A stretch of DNA of 64,000 bases, from assembly GCF_042677205.1 (NCBI RefSeq), contig NZ_JBHTIU010000030.1, positions 17,666 through 81,665 on the forward strand, written 5' to 3'. A program made the translations under genes and the position numbers. This stretch comes from Paenibacillus_L residui (GTDB lineage Bacteria; Bacillota; Bacilli; Paenibacillales; NBRC-103111). Numbering within the stretch: the stretch's first letter is position 1; each line of letters opens with the position of its first letter. Shown here piece by piece: positions 58,868 through 64,000 of this stretch. The notes below the pieces were generated by a model. The model saw only the letters and a list, made by a program, of their open reading frames with translations. It made no database searches and was not told the origin of the DNA.

Positions 58868-60094
58868 TCAATCCTTATAAGGATCAAATTCATCTGCTCC
58901 AGCCATACAGACACCGATCGGTCTCAGCACATGCAGGACCTCAATCGTTTCGGCATGCGCATCCAGCACCTCCTGAAGCTTCCGGTAAACAAACGGACTC
59001 TCGTCCGTGCCTGCGCCACGCAGTTCTACTCCGAACGCCCGAACGGCCTCCAGCATTTGCTGAGTAGTGATTTGACCCCCGCTTCGGGTGCGGGTTTTCC
59101 AGTTCATTTTGCCTGCGGCTTGGGTTCGGCTCATGATTCGCCCGGCTCCGTGAACGGTGCTGTAATAAGCCTCCCGGTTCTCTTCACTGTCCTTTCCTTT
59201 CACGATAACGGAAATATCCCCCATGCTGCCGCCGATAAAACCAACCTGACCGGGTGCGGATGGCGTCGCCCCTTTGCGGACGACAACGACTTCCTGCCCA
59301 TTATGCGTCTCTTTCCAGGCATAGTTGTGATGGTTATGCACTTCGAGGTCCACTTCCGTCCCCAGAATCGATAGAACTTCCCCAATCACATAATCCCGTC
59401 CGGCATAAGCATAACGTCCGGCCAGCTTCATCGCCCGATAGTACATATCTCCAAGCTCGCTGCTCAAATCAAGTAGTATTGGCGGCTGATCCATCTTCTC
59501 TCCGGGAGCGCTGGCTAGAAAATCTCTTCCGGCAGCCAAATTGATAAAACCGCTCGCCGTCTTATGCCCGAAGCCCCTGCTTCCGAAATGGTTGGCGATC
59601 CACACTCGGCCTGTTCCCACTTCTTCAAACAAGTCCACAAAATGATTGCCGCTGCCGACTGTGCCGAGCTGATCGCGGGCCAATGTTTTCAGCTTGTCGT
59701 GCTCCTGTTTGCCTATGGCTTTATAAATCGCCCAGTCCGGATCATCAAAAAGGTCATGATCCACCTTTTCATTATTGACACGCCCCATGCCGAAAGAGAT
59801 TTTGCGCGCGATTTCATCCATAATTTTGGCCAGTCCGGGCTTCACATCGTCCACATATAAATGGGTTCGCACCGCTTTATTCCCGCAGGCAATATCATAA
59901 CCGACGCCGGAAGGGGAAATTTGCCCATCATAGACGACGACCCCGCCGATCGGCTGACTGTATCCTTTGTGATGATCCGCCATCAGAAGAGTTTGAACCA
60001 CATTGCCTGTTTGTGCGCACGTCTTCGCTTGAGCAAGCGCCCCATCATCGGGGCTTCCCCAGACACGCACGCCGTCTATATTTTGATAAGCCAT
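58868..60094 (-). CDS. rtcB: RtcB RNA ligase
   Basis: A 408-residue RtcB, which joins 2',3'-cyclic phosphate or 3'-phosphate RNA ends to 5'-OH ends using GTP and Mn2+. The conserved blocks are MADHHKGYSQPIGGV, SGVGYDIACGNKAVRT (metal Asp and Cys), GTVGSGNHFVDL, NHFGSRGFGH, EVHNHHNYAW, VVRKGATPS and VHGAGRIMSR (guanylylated His). ATG 60094 lies ten bases after GGAG. No archease or rtcA/rtcR is nearby, so control and RNA target are unknown. Confidence 0.95.
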   Translation of the reverse strand: MAYQNIDGVRVWGSPDDGALAQAKTCAQTGNVVQTLLMADHHKGYSQPIGGVVVYDGQISPSGVGYDIACGNKAVRTHLYVDDVKPGLAKIMDEIARKISFGMGRVNNEKVDHDLFDDPDWAIYKAIGKQEHDKLKTLARDQLGTVGSGNHFVDLFEEVGTGRVWIANHFGSRGFGHKTASGFINLAAGRDFLASAPGEKMDQPPILLDLSSELGDMYYRAMKLAGRYAYAGRDYVIGEVLSILGTEVDLEVHNHHNYAWKETHNGQEVVVVRKGATPSAPGQVGFIGGSMGDISVIVKGKDSEENREAYYSTVHGAGRIMSRTQAAGKMNWKTRTRSGGQITTQQMLEAVRAFGVELRGAGTDESPFVYRKLQEVLDAHAETIEVLHVLRPIGVCMAGADEFDPYKD

Positions 60095-60335
60095 TAGATT
60101 TTCACTCCTGTAGATTGATTGCATTTTCTTGTTGAATCTTAAACCTAACCAAATCGTACCATATTCCGGTGTTTTTAAGATGGGGAAATTACTAGGACCG
60201 AAGTCATTAATTATGAAAGCAAATTTCAGACATTAGTTACAAAATCAGCTTTCTTTTCGCCAACAAAAAATAGTGATATATCCATTTCTTGATTCGTCTA
60301 AATAGTGTAAGAAGGTAAAGTGAAGGGTTACATCA

Positions 60336-60555
60336 ATGGCGCAATTATCACCCGAAGATTTAACCACCGGCTCGTACCTTGGATCTAAAACAAATCCATT
60401 TGAGTGGGATACGGTAAAAATCGGAAAAGGTAATGATCTTAGTGAATATGAGTGTTGGATGGTTTTGTGGATATAAAACTTACAATGTGCTTGTGGACTA
60501 TACAGATAATAACAACGAAAAAATCGTTGTTAAAACAGGTAGACTTTACCCGTGA
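60336..60555 (+). pseudogene. Frameshifted small hypothetical gene
   Basis: The ATG at 60336 opens MAQLSPEDLTTGSYLGSKTN, which goes out of frame near 60440. The other frame continues SVGWFCGYKTYNVLVDYT and ends TGRLYP at 60555. A single frameshift thus breaks a protein of about 72 residues of unknown family. Confidence 0.6.
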
Positions 60556-60618
60556 GTAGTTGTGCTTTCATTGGCATACTTAAATCTTTGCTTTATAAGG
60601 AGAAAATTATATACGTCT

Positions 60619-61242
60619 ATGAGGAATAATGCTACAAAAATGATATTAACTCTTCTTGCCGTAATCTTGATAATTTCTGCCTATTTGTTATTTAACTACA
60701 TGTCAGACCCCTATGCCAAACATAATATCGCAGCAAAAAATACATTAGATAAGTTTTATGATGCTTTTATTAGGGAAGATTACCAAACAATTTCTACATT
60801 AATAGTTAACAAAAATCCTCAAATGGTCATCAATATAAGACATTGGTATGGGGATGTAAAAAAATATGAAATTATCCATATACGAAAAGTTGATGAGTTC
60901 GAAAAGAAGGCAAAGATAAAAATTACTAGCCTCCTCAATAGCGAAGAAAGAAGGCTCTTCGCTATACTACATGGGAAAAACTACGTTTGAGAGGCATAAT
61001 AGAGCGATTTGACATGGAGCCTCTGCGGGCATGAGTACTCGCGAAAGCCGCGAAGGGTAAGGAATTCGCGTTGCTAACCAGCTTATCATGCCCGCCTCTC
61101 CATATAAAATCGCTGTCTATTTACCCCACCCAGAGTAGCGAGGAAGCAAAGAAATAATATAGATATTATTCTACTAAAAAAACAGCAAGATAAGTGGCTT
61201 GTCCAAAATTATGATTCAGACCTGGATTACACCCTACCTTGA
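60619..61242 (+). pseudogene. Secreted/membrane hypothetical gene (DUF4829/DUF4878-like) split by insertion
   Basis: The N-terminal part has a signal-anchor helix (MILTLLAVILIISAYLLF), then AAKNTLDKFYDAFIREDYQT and the strand KIKITSLLNSEER. The C-terminal part, after the insertion, is NNIDIILLKKQQDKWLVQNY and ends at 61242. Removing 60953-61147 and one copy of the flanking AAAGAA restores one continuous frame. The whole resembles small NTF2-like lipoproteins of Bacilli. As it stands the reading frame stops inside the insertion near 60990. Confidence 0.8.
60953..61147. mobile_element. MITE-like 195-bp palindromic insertion
   Basis: The element is flanked by AAAGAA at 60947-60952 and 61148-61153, a likely target duplication. 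Its ends are imperfect inverted repeats (GCTCTTCGCTATACT against GCTTCCTCGCTACTCT), and an inner pair AGCGATTT...ATGGAG...CGGGCATGA is also inverted. It encodes no protein, so it must depend on a transposase elsewhere. Confidence 0.75.
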
Positions 61243-61350
61243 AATGAAATCAGATAGCGGGTGACGTGATACAGTATCATTGGTTGGCCGCTACCAGCCC
61301 CCACAGCGGACTTTCACCGCCGAATTAATTGCCACACGTAGCGCACCATA

Positions 61351-61384
61351 AAAAGGCGCAAGCATTTTATAGCTTGCGCCTTTA
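61351..61384. terminator. Terminator downstream of the 61.4-kb gene
   Basis: AAAGGCGCAAGC pairs perfectly with GCTTGCGCCTTT over 12 bases. On the minus strand it is followed by TTTATGG. It serves the leftward gene ending at 61416. Confidence 0.85.
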
Positions 61385-61415
61385 ATAAATATAGGCAAAT
61401 ACAACTCCGCAACTT

Positions 61416-61961
61416 TTACTCGTTATCGCCTTCATCCCAAATGGCATATTCCCCATAACCTAGAAACTCTCGTACTTCAAGTACTTCCTTGCCTTTAATA
61501 ATCATTTCAATACCATCTTCATACTCCCATTCCATACCAGCCAAAATGCTTGCTCCAAATACAGGGTCATTTTGATCATAAGGATTTCTATAGATATAAA
61601 TATCGCTTACCGAAATAAAGCGTAAGATGTCCCTGCCCTGAGCATCCGGCAAACCATCCGGGCATATCATATCCGGGTAACTATCTGTCAGCAGATGATC
61701 TTTCCATGCGCACATTTTTTTGCATAACTCATCAACCGTTTCGTCAGGCAGATTATTTAAACAATTTTCGATATAGGATTCGGCTTCATCCAGACTCATG
61801 TCTTCCTCTCTGAAATGGTACTGTACGGGTTCATTAGATAACACAAACGGCCCGAATCCCGAAGTTGCTTCTCCGTTCGATGCGTAAACGTCTTCCTCTT
61901 TACCGACATTCTCCAGACGAAATTTGCTACTCATTGAAGATTCCCGATTCGACATTCCCAT
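61416..61961 (-). CDS. Hypothetical acidic protein
   Basis: A 181-residue soluble, strongly acidic protein with ATSGFGPFVLSNEPVQYHF, DEAESYIENCLNNLPDETVDEL and FGASILAGMEWEYEDGIEM. The general look (acidic, single domain, gene near other small hypotheticals) resembles immunity-type proteins, but I recognise no family. AAAGGGG lies five bases before ATG 61961. Confidence 0.65.
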   Translation of the reverse strand: MGMSNRESSMSSKFRLENVGKEEDVYASNGEATSGFGPFVLSNEPVQYHFREEDMSLDEAESYIENCLNNLPDETVDELCKKMCAWKDHLLTDSYPDMICPDGLPDAQGRDILRFISVSDIYIYRNPYDQNDPVFGASILAGMEWEYEDGIEMIIKGKEVLEVREFLGYGEYAIWDEGDNE

Positions 61962-62057
61962 TTATACCCCTTTATTCGTATAGAAAAAGCTCCTATTTTC
62001 CTGGCTGCCAGAAAACGATCCATGTACTACAACGTCTGGCCACTAGCGTTCCGAGTC

Positions 62058-63386
62058 CTACAACTCATTCAATGATAGAATTTCACCGCTTACGGCATGT
62101 ACCCCGTAGCTGCAGTCGAATTTGCCGCATAAACGATACTGTTTTTGTTCAGCATCGTAAACATAACAGGGAGTCAGCTCGAACCGTGACTTTAGCTTTG
62201 CATACGCTTGTTCCCCGGAAATCTTTACTTCTTCCGCCTCTTCAAAAGAGTTAAACATGTCCAGCAGCGGTTGATTGTCTATAAAGTTATGGACTTGCAA
62301 GGTGTCTGCATCCAGCAGCACGACAAGCTTTCTTTGAAACACACATGGGTTCGGTTGAGCCGTTCTTAATGTGGCGTGAATGCAGCCCTTTTCCCTATGC
62401 AAGCTTCTAAGCGTCCATTGGCCGGTGTCATCAGGGAATTCCCGTGATAAAAAGTCTTTGACAGCAAGCGCACAGGCTACCCGCTCTTCCTCCGTGATCG
62501 GCAGGGAATCCGGGGACGGCTCATTGGCAAATGCCTGCTCTGCAGTAATCTCCTCCAGCCAGTGAATCTCTTTTCCTTCGAAGGCTGTTTGTGATCGCTC
62601 ATTGGGCTTGTCCCAAACCATGGTTTGGTCCATTCGCACGGAAGACCGCGCATTTCCTAATAATTCAAAAGGGATTGTCGATGCTCCGTCATTCGTTACG
62701 AAAACCTCTTCCACCGCGTAAACGGGAATCCATTTGTTTTGTTCGTGAGAAGGAAAATGCACCAGCTTTATTTGCTCCTTGGCCAACGATTCCACTCTAT
62801 CCAGAGACAAGGCATACGTTTCTTGTTTAACCTGCTCATGAGAAGGAAACTGGCCATAAACTAAGAAGGACGTAAGCTGGCCCTGCGGGTTCCATTTGAC
62901 CTCAATGGATCCGGAGGGAGATACCGCCACGCCTTCAAAGCATTCCGCAAAATGAAGCTCCCCTTCCTTTTCCTTACGGAGCTGAAATTGCTTGCCGTAG
63001 GTCAAGCCGGTTTCCGCCTCCACCCACCGGATAATGTCCTGCGTATTCCGGTTAGGGAACACAATACCCTCTTGCGCATAGGTTTTCCCCTTGACGAAAG
63101 TAACGCTTTTTATTTTTTGCCGATGAACATCGATTTCAATAACCGCCGTGCCTTCCGGGTTCAGGTCCTCCTCTTGTAGTCCGTCGGCATGATTCGGGAA
63201 CCACTCCATACTTAGGGTATATACGGTTTCATTCGTAGGAGTAATTTCCCGGTCAAATCTATACCGTTGCAAATAATAGTTATTCAGTCCAAATTTCGCT
63301 TTGGTAAAATTAATTAACTGCCGTGTCTTTGAATCCAACAGTTGACACCTCGCTTCCGGCTGTTTGTAATATGGGGCCATCAACAT
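62058..63386 (-). CDS. YcdB/YcdC-domain protein
   Basis: About 442 residues with repeated PepSY-like units. TAVIEIDVHRQKIKSVTF and SIEVKWNPQGQLTSFLVYG alternate with helical segments like YALSLDRVESLAKEQIKLV, and SGEQAYAKLKSRFELTPCYVYDAEQK ends the chain. This matches the YcdB/YcdC type found in Bacilli, usually next to an ECF sigma gene, as here. The open frame continues 42 codons upstream, but that part looks non-coding. ATG 63386 or 63380 are the likely starts, and neither has a strong binding site. Role unknown. Confidence 0.7.
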   Translation of the reverse strand: MLMAPYYKQPEARCQLLDSKTRQLINFTKAKFGLNNYYLQRYRFDREITPTNETVYTLSMEWFPNHADGLQEEDLNPEGTAVIEIDVHRQKIKSVTFVKGKTYAQEGIVFPNRNTQDIIRWVEAETGLTYGKQFQLRKEKEGELHFAECFEGVAVSPSGSIEVKWNPQGQLTSFLVYGQFPSHEQVKQETYALSLDRVESLAKEQIKLVHFPSHEQNKWIPVYAVEEVFVTNDGASTIPFELLGNARSSVRMDQTMVWDKPNERSQTAFEGKEIHWLEEITAEQAFANEPSPDSLPITEEERVACALAVKDFLSREFPDDTGQWTLRSLHREKGCIHATLRTAQPNPCVFQRKLVVLLDADTLQVHNFIDNQPLLDMFNSFEEAEEVKISGEQAYAKLKSRFELTPCYVYDAEQKQYRLCGKFDCSYGVHAVSGEILSLNEL

Positions 63387-63740
63387 GGTGAGAACGTGAG
63401 CCTGTAAGCAACTGCGAATATAAAAGAACCAGTGACTCCTAACTCCCTGGTAAAAAAGTCGGTGATACCTCAGTTTCCCAGACTTGCGATGCAGCAATGG
63501 TTTATCAGCCACTTCTTTGGAGTTACTTCTAATATACGGCTGAAGAAGGGACTAGGTTTCATGCTAAAAGGTACTGGTGAAAGAGGAATCAAACGCCATC
63601 TTGATCTGGTTGACAGTTTGATTCCCGCCTTGAAACGTGCAGGATCATTCCATTTAAATATAGAAATAAAACTGCACAGCATGAACTTTTTAGATGGGTC
63701 GTTGATCTAATAAGTGAGGAAGACGATTGGAGGTAATGGT
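63387..63740. other. Region between the YcdB-like gene and the sigma remnant
   Basis: Divergent control region of about 350 bases. No convincing gene: a plus-strand frame here has no ribosome binding site, and the minus-strand frame is a doubtful extension of the YcdB-like gene. Confidence 0.35.
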
Positions 63741-63980
63741 TTGTCTTATGAACAAGATGTAATTCTGGCAAGGGACGGTGATCGGGATGCTTTTGTTAGA
63801 CTTATCCGCCACCATGAGGGGAGCTTATACCGAGTAGCCAAAGGAATGTTAGATTTGGAAGCAGATAGCATGGATGCTATTCAAGAAGCTATAGTTAAAG
63901 CTTATTCATCCATAACCAAGTTAAGAGAAGCAAAATTTATAGTGGCACAAGAAGTCAAGACAGTTTTTTTTAATTTTTAA
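63741..63980 (+). pseudogene. ECF sigma factor, truncated after region 2
   Basis: TTG 63741, seven bases after GGAGG, starts LSYEQDVILARDGDRDAFVRL, and LYRVAKGMLDLEADSMDAIQEAIVKAYSSI forms sigma region 2. After TKLREAKF, where family members continue into the linker and region 4, the frame reads IVAQEVKTVFFNF and stops. Without region 4 it cannot recognise a -35 element. The fragment probably was the partner of the divergent YcdB-like gene. Confidence 0.75.
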
Positions 63981-64000
63981 GGTGTGAAATCATTCACGAA

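Noticed and set aside
58868..60094. RtcB as part of an RNA-repair or defence operon
   Set aside because: No archease, cyclase, RtcR or nuclease gene is adjacent in the same direction; treated as a lone housekeeping gene.
63432..63710. Plus-strand ORF between YcdB-like and sigma genes
   Set aside because: No ribosome binding site and partly antisense to the doubtful 5' end of the YcdB-like frame.

Overview
The window looks like a chromosomal segment of a Paenibacillus-type Firmicute (Paenibacillaceae). The indications are: mid-range GC; strong GGAGG-type ribosome binding sites with many TTG/GTG starts; LplABC-type sugar ABC transporters; a GntR/solute-binding-protein fusion; PAS histidine kinases of the sporulation-kinase type; a CIRCE-controlled htpG; and intergenic DNA full of short palindromic repeats. 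No rRNA, tRNA, CRISPR array, prophage or intact transposase was recognised.

Layout. 1-11 kb: a leftward catabolic operon. It runs from an LplABC-type transporter through a zinc-type dehydrogenase, a class III aminotransferase and an enolase-superfamily dehydratase to an M20 hydrolase cut by the window edge. A GntR-SBP fusion regulator lies just upstream. 11.7-13 kb: a TIR-like effector gene translationally coupled to a 56-residue protein. 13-16 kb: a LysM/TolB-propeller protein and a diaminopentanoate-dehydrogenase-like oxidoreductase. 16-21.4 kb: a probable defence locus with a decayed ankyrin gene, a NERD-SF1 helicase and a TOTE-type primase-helicase. 21.9-28.7 kb: MFS exporter with glycerophosphodiesterase, an acetyltransferase, htpG behind CIRCE, and a PTS IIC-like protein. 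29-39 kb: signalling. This holds an RsbT-like switch kinase with a histidine kinase-RsbR-STAS fusion, an AcoR-sensor/triple-PAS kinase, and an EAL / unknown / CBS-GGDEF trio for cyclic-di-GMP. 39-46 kb: small enzymes and regulators (Xre pair, methyltransferase, GNAT, a minimal CHAT/caspase-like protein, APH-like kinase, VOC protein, SGNH esterase, DinB). 47-53 kb: a complete peptide-type ABC importer with a divergent binding protein. 53-64 kb: assorted metabolic and hypothetical genes, RtcB, a Uma2 nuclease, and several broken genes, one split by a 195-bp MITE-like insertion.

The most unusual content is (1) the TIR two-gene operon, (2) the TOTE primase-helicase beside a NERD-helicase, (3) a dispersed four-hairpin intergenic repeat whose stems show compensatory changes between copies, (4) the kinase-stressosome fusion, and (5) the MITE with target duplication inside a gene. 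Functions are inferred from recognised motifs only; no database search was possible.
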